A stretch of 64,000 bases of DNA from Rothia terrae (GCF_012396615.1 NZ_JAAXPV010000002.1:186001-250000), one strand, 5' to 3'. Shown: positions 52,107 through 62,165, numbered from the stretch's first letter. Made by a program: numbers and translations. Notes: generated from the letters alone by a model not told the origin.

Positions 52107-52928
52107 TTAGGACGCTGCCAGAAATTCTTTTCGCGCTGTGAGACCAGCTGCGCGGAAGGCTTTAACAGCTTCAGTGGGTTGGCCTGACTTCACCAGCGCC
52201 TCACCCACCAGTACAGCGCCTGCACCGTGAGACGCGTAATCTGCAACATCTTGTGCCTCAGAAACGCCTGACTCGGCAACCAGCACAGCATCCTGGGGCA
52301 GGTACTGGGCTAAACGTGCAAAGTTAGCGTTATCGACCTCTAAAGTTTTCAGATTACGAACGTTTACGCCGATAATCTTCGCACCAAGTGCAACAGCGCG
52401 CTCAATTTCTTCGGGAGTGTGGGTCTCAACCAAAGCATTCATGCCGAGCTCATGGGTAAGGTCAAAAAAGCGTTTGAGAGTCTCATCATCTAAAGCAGCA
52501 ACAATGAGCAGAACCAGATCCGCTCCGTGCGCACGAGCTTCCCAAAACTGGTACTCATCAACCATGAAGTCTTTACGCAAGACGGGAATGTTCACCGCTG
52601 CACGTACGGCATCCAGATCGTCGAGCGAACCTTTGAAACGGCGCTGCTCAGTGAGTACGGAAATAGCTGCAGCTCCCCCGGCCTCGTACGCAGCGGCCAA
52701 AGTGGCAGGCTCAGGGATATCAGAAAGAGCCCCCTTAGAAGGGCTAGCACGCTTGACCTCTGAGATCACCTCTACGCTTTCTTTACTCGCCCCGCGCAAG
52801 CCAGCCAAAGCATCGCGCGCAGGCGCAACTTCAGCGACCTTAGCCTTCAATTCATTTAAAGACACATAGCGCTGGCGCTCCTGCAGATCCTCTCGAACAC
52901 CAACAATGATTTCATCCAGAACGGTCAT
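52107..52928 (-). CDS. trpC: indole-3-glycerol phosphate synthase
   Basis: The product has 273 residues from ATG 52928 (GGTGGGGC upstream); an upstream ATG at 52946 would add six residues. [11 protein letters not shown] is the substrate-binding motif, [12 protein letters not shown] contains a catalytic lysine, and [13 protein letters not shown] and VAESGV are conserved in the barrel. It makes indole-3-glycerol phosphate. trpD and trpF are not in this window. Confidence 0.97.
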   Translation of the reverse strand: MTVLDEIIVGVREDLQERQRYVSLNELKAKVAEVAPARDALAGLRGASKESVEVISEVKRASPSKGALSDIPEPATLAAAYEAGGAAAISVLTEQRRFKGSLDDLDAVRAAVNIPVLRKDFMVDEYQFWEARAHGADLVLLIVAALDDETLKRFFDLTHELGMNALVETHTPEEIERAVALGAKIIGVNVRNLKTLEVDNANFARLAQYLPQDAVLVAESGVSEAQDVADYASHGAGAVLVGEALVKSGQPTEAVKAFRAAGLTARKEFLAAS

Positions 52929-53036
52929 CTTGCCCCACCCATTCACTCTTGTACAACCCCTGCGGTTTTCATGACCGCTACTAAAACATAAGCGCCCCGC
53001 ACCGATGCGAGACGCTTAATGTATAAACACTAAAAA

Positions 53037-53315
53037 TTAGTGGTGAGCTCGAGTTGAAGCCTTTGCGCGCTCACGCTCGATGGTGCGGTGACCACCCTGA
53101 CCGTGACCTGACTTCTTCAACGCGAAACCAGCAATAGCACCAATGAGCATCAGCGCAATACCGACGATTAGAAGGAAGGTGTTAGCAATCGAGAAACCAA
53201 TTGCACCAATAATCATGCCCACGGTCATCAAGACGGTGAGCGTCCATGCTGCGACAGTGTTGCCGTGGTTGTTGGGCACAACACCCGGTACCAGGCGGAC
53301 CTGCTGATCAGACAT
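53037..53315 (-). CDS. HGxxPAAW-type small membrane protein of the trp operon
   Basis: The product has 92 residues from ATG 53315, with GAGGAG upstream. Two membrane helices (about 22-44 and 46-66) follow NHGNTVAAW, which fits the HGxxPAAW motif except Val for Pro. A charged His/Arg-rich tail ends the protein. Homologues lie between trpE and trpC in many Micrococcales. The function is unknown. Confidence 0.85.
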   Translation of the reverse strand: MSDQQVRLVPGVVPNNHGNTVAAWTLTVLMTVGMIIGAIGFSIANTFLLIVGIALMLIGAIAGFALKKSGHGQGGHRTIERERAKASTRAHH

Positions 53316-53443
53316 TATTCTCCTCAAAGTATGTGACAAAGCGCGTGTGTGCTTAGCGCAAAGTTCTTCACGGTCAATTCTAGTGGGTTAACAGCAATTC
53401 TTTGCAATGAAAAGGCATCATGTTACTGCACTTTTTGTTGAAT

Positions 53444-54067
53444 CTACCGGTTATCAGTCGGGTCAACTCCCCGAGTCAAAGAATCCCACGTATCAATTTC
53501 ATCGAGATCCTCATGCGAGTTAGCAGGCACTGCAACACCGTGGTTACGGTCGTATTTAGCTTTACGCTGCTTCCATGACCGAGATGCGATACCAATAAGT
53601 ACCGCTGAAACGATAATCATCAAAGCCGCGACCATAGCGCCCCATGGCCAGGCTGAGAGCGTGTAGTCCGCATCCATACCCACAACGCCGGTTGCCTCAC
53701 CCACGTTGGTGCGAGCAGCACTAGCGGGATCTGCCATCGTCGACCAGATAGAGAACATCATGCCCACCCCCGATAACGCCATAATTGCAGTAATCACATA
53801 CCGGATCTTCTGGCTGGCAAGCCGGGCTACCAAGGTGCCCACCAAAGCAACTAAAGCGAGCGCGCTGACACCGGGCGCCGCGTCCGACCCCGGCACATTA
53901 ACAGTGGCGTGCTGCAACGCATCTTTAACGTTGACGGTAATCCACGGGGGCAAAGTTGTGCCGAAAGCACCACCGGCAGAAACCAGCCCCAGCAGTGTAA
54001 GAAGCCCGGGTGACTTCCACCGAGGCAAGCGTTGCTCGGTTGTTTTCTCCAGGTGTGCTTTACTCAC
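53444..54067 (-). CDS. Trp biosynthesis-associated membrane protein (TIGR02234)
   Basis: The product has 207 residues with four membrane helices. The first loop has PPWITV, and the end EIDTWDSLTRGVDPT is the family hallmark. It overlaps trpE by 8 bases. The Mycobacterium homologue is Rv1610, in the same position. A role in tryptophan synthesis or transport is assumed from context only. Confidence 0.92.
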   Translation of the reverse strand: MSKAHLEKTTEQRLPRWKSPGLLTLLGLVSAGGAFGTTLPPWITVNVKDALQHATVNVPGSDAAPGVSALALVALVGTLVARLASQKIRYVITAIMALSGVGMMFSIWSTMADPASAARTNVGEATGVVGMDADYTLSAWPWGAMVAALMIIVSAVLIGIASRSWKQRKAKYDRNHGVAVPANSHEDLDEIDTWDSLTRGVDPTDNR

Positions 54068-55652
54068 TGACGCCTCCTTGAGCGGTTGATGCGACGGTGT
54101 TCAGATTGGACGCGGCAATAACAGCACGCAAGGGAGCAGCTGACTTGTTGACAGTCTCAAGGGCTTCTGAGGCAGGTACAGAGTCCATAACGATGCCCGC
54201 GCCTGCCTGCACATAAGCCTTGTTCTGCTTGAGTACAGCCGTTCTGATGGCGATTGCCATATCCATATTCCCCGCAAAATCGAAATAGCCACACACTCCG
54301 CCGTAGACGCCGCGTGCTACGGGCTCGTACTCATCGAGGAGTTGCATAGCGCGAGGCTTAGGTGCACCTGACAAAGTGCCCGCGGGAAAGGCAACGCGCA
54401 ACACATCGTAGGCGTTGAAGTCATCAGCCAACTCAGCGTTGACCGTCGATGAGATGTGCATGATATGGCTGAAACGTTCGATTTCCATGAACTGCGTGAC
54501 CTCAACGGTCCCCGGTTTAGCAATGCGCGAGAGATCGTTGCGCGCCAAATCAATCAGCATTAAGTGCTCAGACCGTTCTTTTTCATCGGCCAAAAGTTCT
54601 TCTGCCAGTGAAGCATCCTGGGCAGCAGTTGCCCCGCGCGGACGCGATCCAGCAATAGGATGCGTAGTAGCGATACCCTCGCGCAAAGTCACCAACGCCT
54701 CGGGCGAAGACCCAACGATCTGGAACGGCTCACCCTCAGTATCTTCAAAATTAAAGAGGTACATGTACGGCGACGGATTACTCTGACGCAAAGTGCGGTA
54801 GATATCTAGCGCGTTAGCATGATTTTCTACTTCGAAACGTCGCGAGATAACAATCTGGAAAACATCACCATCAAGGATATTCTTCTTCGACTTATCGATA
54901 GCATCCAAGAATCCTTGCTCTTCCCACGTATGGGTTACCTCTCGGGAAATAACCTGTTCAACATCGCGAGTACCGTTCATGAAAGACACTGTTGATGCCT
55001 GCGGCGGCGAAGCAAGTTTATTGAGCATCTGCTGGATGCGAGCAACAGCATCCTCGTAAGCCTCATCAACGTTCTCATCGGTGCCATTGAAGTTAATAGC
55101 GTTCGCCACCAAAAGCACCGAGCCGTCTTTACTGTCATGAATCGCCATATCAGAGACCAGATTCAGAGCAAATTCCGGTAGCTTCACATCATCAGCAGGG
55201 CGGTTGGGAAGCTTCTCCCAATGACGCACAACGTCCCACCCCATATAACCCACCAGGCCAGAAGTCAGCGGCGGCAAACCCTCCAACGGCTCGGTGTGCA
55301 ACATCTCCAAAGTTTGAGCGATAGCTTCCACAGGGTCACCCTCAACAGGCGCACCCGATGGAGTAATACCCTGCCAGTGCACTTTTCCATCACGCGTCGT
55401 CAGCGTTGATTTCGAATGCGCACCAATAAATGAATACCTATCCCAGCGACCGCCCTCATGAGCAGACTCCAGCAAAAAAGTGCCCGGCTGCGCCACGCCA
55501 TTCTCAGTAGCCAACGCCCGAAACAAGCCAATAGGAGTCAAAGCATCAGCAACCACGCGCACACGCACGGGAATCACACGACGGCTACGCGCCAACTCAC
55601 GAAATTCCTCCAGCGACGGTGAAATCAAATTCTCGGTTTGTACAACGCTCAC
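54060..55652 (-). CDS. trpE: anthranilate synthase component I
   Basis: The product has 530 residues. The chorismate-utilising domain has HPIAGSRPRG, DLARNDLSRI, and FPAGTLSGAPKPRAMQLLDE. The N-terminal domain has LLESAHEGGRWDRYSFIG, which contains the tryptophan feedback pocket. It converts chorismate to anthranilate with ammonia from TrpG, which is not here. It is 4 bases downstream of hisI. Confidence 0.97.
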   Translation of the reverse strand: MSVVQTENLISPSLEEFRELARSRRVIPVRVRVVADALTPIGLFRALATENGVAQPGTFLLESAHEGGRWDRYSFIGAHSKSTLTTRDGKVHWQGITPSGAPVEGDPVEAIAQTLEMLHTEPLEGLPPLTSGLVGYMGWDVVRHWEKLPNRPADDVKLPEFALNLVSDMAIHDSKDGSVLLVANAINFNGTDENVDEAYEDAVARIQQMLNKLASPPQASTVSFMNGTRDVEQVISREVTHTWEEQGFLDAIDKSKKNILDGDVFQIVISRRFEVENHANALDIYRTLRQSNPSPYMYLFNFEDTEGEPFQIVGSSPEALVTLREGIATTHPIAGSRPRGATAAQDASLAEELLADEKERSEHLMLIDLARNDLSRIAKPGTVEVTQFMEIERFSHIMHISSTVNAELADDFNAYDVLRVAFPAGTLSGAPKPRAMQLLDEYEPVARGVYGGVCGYFDFAGNMDMAIAIRTAVLKQNKAYVQAGAGIVMDSVPASEALETVNKSAAPLRAVIAASNLNTVASTAQGGVSE

Positions 55653-55656
55653 GTAA

Positions 55657-56040
55657 CTACCCGTCTTCCTTTACGCCGGCAACAGCCTCAAGCTCGCCAC
55701 CCGCCTCAAAACACGTCCTTGTACCCGTATGACAGGCGGCACCCACCTGATCAATCTGAATCAGCAAGGCATCACCATCACAATCCAACGCAACACTTTT
55801 AACGTACTGACGGTGACCGCTGGTATCTCCCTTACGCCAAAACTCCTGCCGTGAACGCGACCAAAAGGTCACACGTCCTTCAGTTAGCGTGCGCTGTAGG
55901 GCTTCATCGTTCATCCACCCCAGCATCAAAACTTCGCAGGTGTCGAACTGCTGAATAATAGCGGCAAATAGACCGTTATCATCTCGTTTTAAACGAGCCG
56001 CAAGGGCGGGATCTAAAGAATGGGTTTGTGCAGTAGTCAT
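55657..56040 (-). CDS. hisI: phosphoribosyl-AMP cyclohydrolase
   Basis: The product has 127 residues from ATG 56040. [18 protein letters not shown] and the metal-binding [10 protein letters not shown] and [12 protein letters not shown] motifs define HisI. It opens the purine ring in histidine synthesis. It heads the trp operon, as hisI does in several actinobacteria, where other his genes lie further upstream; here the TIGR03085 gene is divergent instead. Confidence 0.96.
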   Translation of the reverse strand: MTTAQTHSLDPALAARLKRDDNGLFAAIIQQFDTCEVLMLGWMNDEALQRTLTEGRVTFWSRSRQEFWRKGDTSGHRQYVKSVALDCDGDALLIQIDQVGAACHTGTRTCFEAGGELEAVAGVKEDG

Positions 56041-56162
56041 CAAAAATCATTGTACGCGTCAGCTTTAACGATTACGAAGCGGCACTTTATTACATGAAAC
56101 GCCGCTTTATGTGTGACAGGGTGTGGCTGAAAATAAATGGATATAAGTGACAAAATAGAAGT

Positions 56163-56822
56163 ATGAGTAAAACTAATACCCCGGTTGAGTCCCAACCGAT
56201 GGACGCCGGTTCAATGGTGACAGCCGAGCGTCATGTTCTTGCGGACGCCCTTTTCAACGCTGGCCCCGATGCACCTACCTTGTGCGAAGGCTGGCAGACC
56301 CGCCACCTGTTGGCTCACCTGATTTTGCGTGAGTCAAAGCCCGATGCTGTCGCTGGTATCGCGTTGCCTTTTCTCGCCGACCGCACGGATCGGCTGACGA
56401 ACGAGTATGCCGATAAGCTCCGGGACGAAGATGTGTATGAAGATGCGATTAACACTTTTGTTGAGCTTCTAGGCTACTTCAAGATGCGCGAAAACCGCCC
56501 GCAGCTCGACGCCAATATGAACCTCATTGAGTATTTTGTACACATTGAAGATATTCGCCGTGCGGATGGTCAGTGGGAGCCTCGCAAGCTTCAGCCTGAG
56601 ATTCAACAGAAAATGTGGGCGGCGCTCACCAAGCGTGCCCGTTTGATGGCCGGCAAGAAGTACAAGGATGGGCTGGTGCTTGCGGCCCCCGGCTATTCAC
56701 CAGATTCTGTAACTGTTATCTCGCCCAAGCCGGGCACGCGCGCAACAGTGCTTACCGGTGAGCCGGGCGAGCTCGTCCTCTACCTGTTCGGACGCGAGCA
56801 GGCGAGAGTCACAGTTTCTTAA
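56163..56822 (+). CDS. TIGR03085 family protein (DinB/mycothiol-transferase-like)
   Basis: The product has 219 residues. An N-terminal four-helix region has AERHVLADALFNAGPDAPTL, then CEGWQTRHLLAHLILRE, and EYFVHIEDIRRADGQW contains the second histidine of a metal site. It is related to mycothiol-dependent maleylpyruvate isomerase N-domains. The function is unknown. It is divergent from hisI. Confidence 0.9.
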   Translation: MSKTNTPVESQPMDAGSMVTAERHVLADALFNAGPDAPTLCEGWQTRHLLAHLILRESKPDAVAGIALPFLADRTDRLTNEYADKLRDEDVYEDAINTFVELLGYFKMRENRPQLDANMNLIEYFVHIEDIRRADGQWEPRKLQPEIQQKMWAALTKRARLMAGKKYKDGLVLAAPGYSPDSVTVISPKPGTRATVLTGEPGELVLYLFGREQARVTVS

Positions 56823-56854
56823 ACGTACTTGTAGGCTGATTCTTTGACGTAACA

Positions 56855-56901
56855 AATTTCCCACCCGCTCAGAGTTTTTACTGAGGCGGTGGGAAATTTT
56901 T
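56855..56901 (+). terminator. terminator after the TIGR03085 gene
   Basis: AAATTTCCCACCCGCTCAG pairs with CTGAGGCGGTGGGAAATTT with one mismatch, followed by TTTTGTG. Confidence 0.9.
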
Positions 56902-57160
56902 TGTGTTCCTGGGGAACTGTACGCGTTGAGTTTCAGCCTAAATTTTCGAGCTGTTATCTAGTCAGGTCCCTTTGATGATTCACATTTGATTTTGAGTTAG
57001 GGCAGGAAAGTCTCACAGATGCTCATCAAAAATTTTTGTTCATGGTGTAATTGAGTTAATCGCTACTTTCAGATTTTGCCGATTGCAATAACCTTATACC
57101 TCCACAAGGTTCTCATTCACACTAAAACGCCTCAACGAGTTATCGAGGGAGCACAACAAA
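56902..57160. other. intergenic region at the edge of the accessory region
   Basis: These 259 bases are AT-rich with no convincing gene or RNA. A promoter for the membrane protein gene is expected near 57060-57110, but I see no strong boxes. Confidence 0.4.
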
Positions 57161-58546
57161 TTGAGTAATGCACATGCTCAGACTGAGGAAACAACCTGCC
57201 CCCAAGAAATACTGATGCAAAAATTCATCAAGCCCCTAATTTTCCAGAGAGACTGGGTGCACCGCGTTGTTGTTAGTATCAAGTACGATGCCGGCGAACT
57301 TGAAAATTCTCAATCAATTTCGCTCGATTGCACTGTTCCCGATTTTCCGTCTTGGAGAGCAACTAATATTTGTTTGAGCGGTGATGGCTCAACAGAACTT
57401 ACTTGGGCTGCTTCACGGACAAAAGATGATGATCAGGTGATTGTTCCTGTTGCTATGTTGAAAAAAGGCATTATTAACAAGTTAGACGTGACTTTTGAGG
57501 GTAAGAGTCTTTCAGTTCTCACGACGTCGCAGAACAGATCACTTACTTTCGAAATTATTAGAAGTTCGTTAAGTCGCTTGAGCTTGGACGCCACTCAGAT
57601 TGAACAAGCAATGGCAGATGTAACGTGTATTTACGAGCAAAGACCTGAGGGTTCAGTTGATCAAGGTTCTGCGGATGCCACCCAAAATATTTTAGAAATA
57701 ATTGAGAGCTCTCAAATTATTGATGAGGAACGAAGTCGTACACTTTCAGACTTTATATTGCTGTTACAGACGCACTATCTGTTGTTTGTTTTGGTTCCCA
57801 AATCTTGTGTTAAGAAGAGAGTGATTCTGAAATATAAAATTTCAGGCGATGCTTCTAATAAGGTTACTGACCCTGCGCGCAAGCGATTGTTTACACCTCT
57901 AGTTGCTGACTATGAACTTGATTTATGGTGGAATAAGTCTAATCACCATGTAGATGTTTCTTACCCAACTGAGCTCATGATTTCATCTGTTGTTCTTAGC
58001 AGTGAATCTGAGAACTTTGTGGTTGAACGTCCTCAAGTGCACAGATACCATACGAATGTTCCTGCTGAACTGGTTGATCAGTTTTTAGGAAAAAAGCTTT
58101 ATTTTAAGGTTGTTCCAGCCGTTCAATCTCTGCGGCGTTGGAATGCTTGGTTATCAATATTATTTGCGTTGGGTTATTCCGCTGGTCTGTTCATTCAGAT
58201 TTGTGCCACCAAAAATTTTGGATTAGATGATGCTTCGTTGAGATCAGCTGCAACTGTTGTATTGTTGTTGCCTGCTTTGTTGGTTTCTTGGTTGGCACGT
58301 TCAAATGAGCATCCATTCGTGGCAGCTGCGTTTAGTCAACTCCGCTTGGTGTTTCTACTTCAAGCTTTGATTTTGTATTTTAGTTCTGCGACTTTGGTGT
58401 TGCACGTCGGTGGCTGGCTGTGGACACTTTCTTGGTATGCCATTTATTGTGCTGCTGCTGTAGTTTCAATCTATGCAGCTATTTTGCATTGGGTCGTTTT
58501 GAAAGAAAAGCAATCTAGAACAAAGCACTATTTTTCTCGCTGTTAA
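57161..58546 (+). CDS. hypothetical membrane protein, four C-terminal helices
   Basis: The product has 461 residues from TTG 57161, preceded by GAGGGAG. Residues 1-320 are soluble and look beta-rich, with alternating hydrophobic strands. Four membrane helices lie at about 329-346, 364-378, 395-415 and 420-446, and the basic tail KEKQSRTKHYFSRC is probably cytoplasmic. No family is recognised. The base composition is more AT-rich than the core genes. It precedes the restriction-modification genes; a role as sensor or effector is speculation. Confidence 0.75.
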   Translation: MSNAHAQTEETTCPQEILMQKFIKPLIFQRDWVHRVVVSIKYDAGELENSQSISLDCTVPDFPSWRATNICLSGDGSTELTWAASRTKDDDQVIVPVAMLKKGIINKLDVTFEGKSLSVLTTSQNRSLTFEIIRSSLSRLSLDATQIEQAMADVTCIYEQRPEGSVDQGSADATQNILEIIESSQIIDEERSRTLSDFILLLQTHYLLFVLVPKSCVKKRVILKYKISGDASNKVTDPARKRLFTPLVADYELDLWWNKSNHHVDVSYPTELMISSVVLSSESENFVVERPQVHRYHTNVPAELVDQFLGKKLYFKVVPAVQSLRRWNAWLSILFALGYSAGLFIQICATKNFGLDDASLRSAATVVLLLPALLVSWLARSNEHPFVAAAFSQLRLVFLLQALILYFSSATLVLHVGGWLWTLSWYAIYCAAAVVSIYAAILHWVVLKEKQSRTKHYFSRC

Positions 58547-58588
58547 GCGCTGTATAAGTTACACTGTAACCATAGAAAGGAGTTGAAG

Positions 58589-58759
58589 ATGCGTTTACCT
58601 ACTCTTGAAGAAGCCAAAAAGAACGGTGCAAGGTCTGTTCCGCAGCCGAAAGCAACTTTCAGAATTTGGACTGGTTCGGCAACGAGTTCTGCGGTTCGCG
58701 AGGCACGTGAAGCTTTGAAGAAGTCTTCAGCTTCGTCTACCAAAGCCAAAACTGCATAG
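58589..58759 (+). CDS. small basic hypothetical protein, 56 residues
   Basis: ATG 58589 follows AGAAAGGAG at an ideal distance, and the frame ends TAG 58757-58759. The product is rich in Lys, Arg, Ser and Ala, with helix-forming AVREAREALKKSS in its second half. It has its own terminator-like hairpin and sits between the membrane protein and hsdM. A DNA- or RNA-binding role is possible. No family is recognised. Confidence 0.7.
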   Translation: MRLPTLEEAKKNGARSVPQPKATFRIWTGSATSSAVREAREALKKSSASSTKAKTA

Positions 58760-58770
58760 GTTTTTGTTGA

Positions 58771-58808
58771 GAGGCTCCCATCATTGGTGATGGGGGCCTC
58801 TTACTTTT
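58771..58808 (+). terminator. terminator after the 56-residue gene
   Basis: GAGGCTCCCATCA pairs with TGATGGGGGCCTC (one G-T pair) around TTGG, then TTACTTTT. Confidence 0.75.
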
Positions 58809-58896
58809 AAGACAGAGTGGGACTCTATGCACTCTGGCGCGGGATTCCTCGCATAAGATGAGTATTGAGTGTTTTTTCTAGCAGGAGTGTTCTGCC

Positions 58897-60885
58897 TTGG
58901 GCATTAATTATTCGCAGTTCATTTGGAACGTGGCCGATGTGTTGCGTGGTACGTATAAGCAGCATCAGTATGGGCAGATTATTTTGCCGTTTACGGTGTT
59001 GGCGCGTATTGATGCGGTGCTTGAGCCGACCAAGCAGGCAGTGCTCAAGGCAGCTGAGGGCTACGAGCTGGACGCCGTCCCCACGGCAATGCTCGCAGCA
59101 AGGGCTGACCACCATTACAGCTTCTATAACCTGTCTCAGCACAACCTGAAGACGGTTGCGAATGATCCGGATACTCTTGAGCAGAATTTGCGCTCTTACA
59201 TCAATAAGTTCAGCGAGAACGTGCGCGATATTTTTGAGAAGTATAAGTTCGAAGACACTATCGCAGATCTAGCAGCGAACAATCTGCTCTTTCAGGTGAT
59301 TCAGCATTTTGCCAAGGTGAATTTGCACCCTGATAACGTCAGCAATGAGCAGATGGGCAACATCTTTGAGGAGCTGATTCGTAAGTTCGCTGAGGCTTCA
59401 AATGAGACTGCCGGTGAGCACTTTACTCCGCGTGAGGTCATAGAACTCATGGTGAACCTCTTGCTGGCTGATGATGAAGATCTACGCACTGATTACATTG
59501 CACGTTCCGTATATGATCCGACGGCGGGCACAGGCGGCATGCTTTCGGTAGCTGACGATAAGATTCACCAGCTCAATCCCACGGCTGATGTGAGCTTGCT
59601 TGGTCAGGAATTGAATCCTGAGTCTTATGCGATTTGTAAGGCGGACATGGTGGTAAAGGGCCAGGACGTCGATAACATCGCGCTCGGCAACACCCTCACC
59701 GATCCTGCGTTTGAGAACCGTACTTTCCACTATGGTTTGAGCAACCCGCCCTTTGGTGTTGATTGGAAGGGCTCCAAGGCGGTGGTTGAGGCTGAGCATA
59801 AGAACCAGGGTTTTACGGGTCGTTTTGGTGCGGGACTCCCCCGCGTTTCTGATGGTTCTTTGCTCTTCTTGCAGCACCTGATTTCGAAGCTGAATGAACC
59901 GACAGTTTCAGCGAACGGTGTGGCTCAGGTGGGTGGCCGTGGTGCGATTGTTTTGAATGGCTCTCCCCTGTTTACGGGTGGTGCTGGTTCGGGTGAGTCG
60001 AATATCCGTAAGTGGGTTTTGGATAACGATTATCTTGAGGCGATTATTGGTTTGCCGACTGACATGTTTTATAACACGGGTATTTCGACCTATATCTGGG
60101 TTTTGAATAAGCAGAAGAAGGCTGATCGTAGGGGTAAGGTTCAGCTGATTGATGCGACGAATATGTTTGAGAAGATGCGTAAGTCGGTGGGTTCTAAGCG
60201 TAAGCGTCTAAGTGAGAGTCAGATTGTTGAGATTACTCGTTTGTATGCTGCGTTTGATGCTGCGGATGATAAGCGTTCGAAGGTGTTTGATCGTGAGGAG
60301 TTTATGTACCGCACGATTACGGTGGAACGTCCTTTGCGTTTGACGTGGGGTTTTACGGCTGAGCGTGTTGAGGCTTTGTTGGCTTCAAAGGAGTTTGGCA
60401 AGTTGAAGTTGTCTGATTCTGAGGACGCCGCTGTGCGGGCTGGCCTTGCTGAGCTGGTGGAGAGCAAGGCGGGTGTTTTGGGCACCGGTCAGGCTGAGGT
60501 TAAGGACGAATTACTCAAGGTATTTGTGGACGCCGGCACGGTGGTTAAGCCTGCTGCATTGACTAAGTTGGTGGATGAGTTGGCGGTGCGCGATGAGTCT
60601 GCTGATGTGGTGATGAAGTCGAAGAAACCGGTGGCTGATGCGACTCTGCGAGACACAGAGAATGTGCCCTGGGATGAAGACATTCACGAGTATTTGGAGC
60701 GCGAGGTAAAGCCTTTTGTTCCGGATGCTTGGATTGATGAGTCCAAGACTAAGGAAGGTGCAGAGATTCCCTTTACCCGCCACTTCTATGAGTATGTGCC
60801 GCCACGCTCTCTGGAAGAGATTGACCGCGACCTCAACGAAGTGCTCGGCAGAATCAAGAAGCGACTGGAAGAGGTGCAGGCGTAA
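58897..60885 (+). CDS. hsdM: type I restriction-modification DNA methyltransferase subunit
   Basis: The product has 662 residues from TTG 58897, with AGGAG upstream. An N-terminal helical domain is followed by EHFTPREV at 174-181, motif I DPTAGTGGM at 207-215 and the catalytic N6-adenine motif NPPF at 283-286. The C-terminal 200 residues are charged and helical and should bind the specificity subunit. It methylates adenine in the site chosen by HsdS, protecting host DNA. Its stop overlaps the hsdS start by one base. GC content resembles the core genome. Confidence 0.95.
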   Translation: MGINYSQFIWNVADVLRGTYKQHQYGQIILPFTVLARIDAVLEPTKQAVLKAAEGYELDAVPTAMLAARADHHYSFYNLSQHNLKTVANDPDTLEQNLRSYINKFSENVRDIFEKYKFEDTIADLAANNLLFQVIQHFAKVNLHPDNVSNEQMGNIFEELIRKFAEASNETAGEHFTPREVIELMVNLLLADDEDLRTDYIARSVYDPTAGTGGMLSVADDKIHQLNPTADVSLLGQELNPESYAICKADMVVKGQDVDNIALGNTLTDPAFENRTFHYGLSNPPFGVDWKGSKAVVEAEHKNQGFTGRFGAGLPRVSDGSLLFLQHLISKLNEPTVSANGVAQVGGRGAIVLNGSPLFTGGAGSGESNIRKWVLDNDYLEAIIGLPTDMFYNTGISTYIWVLNKQKKADRRGKVQLIDATNMFEKMRKSVGSKRKRLSESQIVEITRLYAAFDAADDKRSKVFDREEFMYRTITVERPLRLTWGFTAERVEALLASKEFGKLKLSDSEDAAVRAGLAELVESKAGVLGTGQAEVKDELLKVFVDAGTVVKPAALTKLVDELAVRDESADVVMKSKKPVADATLRDTENVPWDEDIHEYLEREVKPFVPDAWIDESKTKEGAEIPFTRHFYEYVPPRSLEEIDRDLNEVLGRIKKRLEEVQA

Positions 60886-62165
60886 TGAGTGAAGTACCTT
60901 TCAAAATTCGCTGGCTTTCAGGTGGCGTACCGGACCATTGGCAGATTGTCGAGCCTCGTAGAATCTTCAAGCTAGTTAAAGAACCTGAACGCCCTGGCGA
61001 TGTACATTTGACTCCTTCCCAGAAATACGGTGTCCTTCCGCAGGAAGAGTACATGAAGATTACTGGTGCTAGGGTTGTTCAAAATTTATCTGGTACTCAG
61101 ATGCAACATGTCGAGCCTGGTGACTTTATTAGTCACCTTCGTACGTTTCAGGGTGGTCTTGAGCTTGCAACGATACCCGGCAAAGTTAGCCCTGCGTACA
61201 CGGTGCTTCGCCCAACCGAAGCAGTTTATCCGGGCTTCTTCAAGCATGTTTTGAAGTCACCTGGCTATGTTTCTCAGATTGCTTCTGTGACTGACCAGCT
61301 TCGTGATGGTCAAACTATGCGTTTTAACGAATTCAATCTAACGTGGTTACCGCTCCCTCCACTCGAAGAACAAAAGCGAATTGCGGATGAGCTTGACCGT
61401 GAGCTGGCGGAGATTGATGAGTTTATTGCTGACCAACGAAGGCTCCAAGACTTACTTCAAGAGCGCTTAGTATCTTTGACTTTTGATTTGGCTACTGACG
61501 CTTCAAATCCAGATAGATACGAAACTGGACACCTATTTTGGAAGACTCTCCCTAAGGGGTGGACTCTCCAAAAACTCGGCTGGCATTTCAGAATTGGTAA
61601 TGGCTCTACTCCCTCAACTGAAAATCCAGATTTTTGGACTGATGAAGATACAGGATTTCCTTGGTTCAATAGTTCCATCGTCAATTCGGATGTTGCTCTT
61701 GAACCTGCAAGATTTGTAACTGACAAGGCAATTCGGGAATGCCATCTTCCATTTGTTTCTAAAGATAGCCTTCTAGTTGGTCTAACTGGTCAAGGCAAAA
61801 ACCGCGGAATGGTTACAAAAACTGGAATCGATGCAACTATCAATCAACACATGGCCTTTTTGACTCCGAGAAAAAATAGCCAGTTAGATGTTGATTTTAC
61901 GAATCTCACTCTCACAGCTGCATACCCAGAACTACGACTTTTGAGTGATGGCAATGGTGGAACCAAGGGTGCATTGACCTGTGATGAACTAAAACATTTT
62001 ATGATTCCTACCCTACCCAAAAATATACAATTACAAAAAAATGATTACTACTTCAAATCAGCGATGAAAATAAATAAAATACAAAATGAAATTGGAAAAT
62101 CAATAATTTATTTGAATCAGAAACAAAAATCCTTCACTTTAACATTAATTAATCAATATCGTTAG
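60885..62165 (+). CDS. hsdS: type I restriction-modification specificity subunit
   Basis: The product has 426 residues. Two target-recognition domains (about 1-160 and 215-370) each end in a coiled region; the first has PLEEQKRIADELDRELAEIDEF. The second spacer helix, at about 385-420 (NKIQNEIGKSIIYLNQKQKSF), is more divergent. Each half reads one part of a bipartite target; the target cannot be predicted. From about 61980 the DNA turns sharply AT-rich and stays so into the next gene, so the 3' end of hsdS may have been replaced by recombination. Confidence 0.93.
   Translation: MSEVPFKIRWLSGGVPDHWQIVEPRRIFKLVKEPERPGDVHLTPSQKYGVLPQEEYMKITGARVVQNLSGTQMQHVEPGDFISHLRTFQGGLELATIPGKVSPAYTVLRPTEAVYPGFFKHVLKSPGYVSQIASVTDQLRDGQTMRFNEFNLTWLPLPPLEEQKRIADELDRELAEIDEFIADQRRLQDLLQERLVSLTFDLATDASNPDRYETGHLFWKTLPKGWTLQKLGWHFRIGNGSTPSTENPDFWTDEDTGFPWFNSSIVNSDVALEPARFVTDKAIRECHLPFVSKDSLLVGLTGQGKNRGMVTKTGIDATINQHMAFLTPRKNSQLDVDFTNLTLTAAYPELRLLSDGNGGTKGALTCDELKHFMIPTLPKNIQLQKNDYYFKSAMKINKIQNEIGKSIIYLNQKQKSFTLTLINQYR

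Noticed and set aside
52990-53018. Terminator between the HGxxPAAW gene and trpC
   Set aside because: TAAGCG/CGCTTA arms are short with an interrupted stem and no T-run; the genes are probably co-transcribed.
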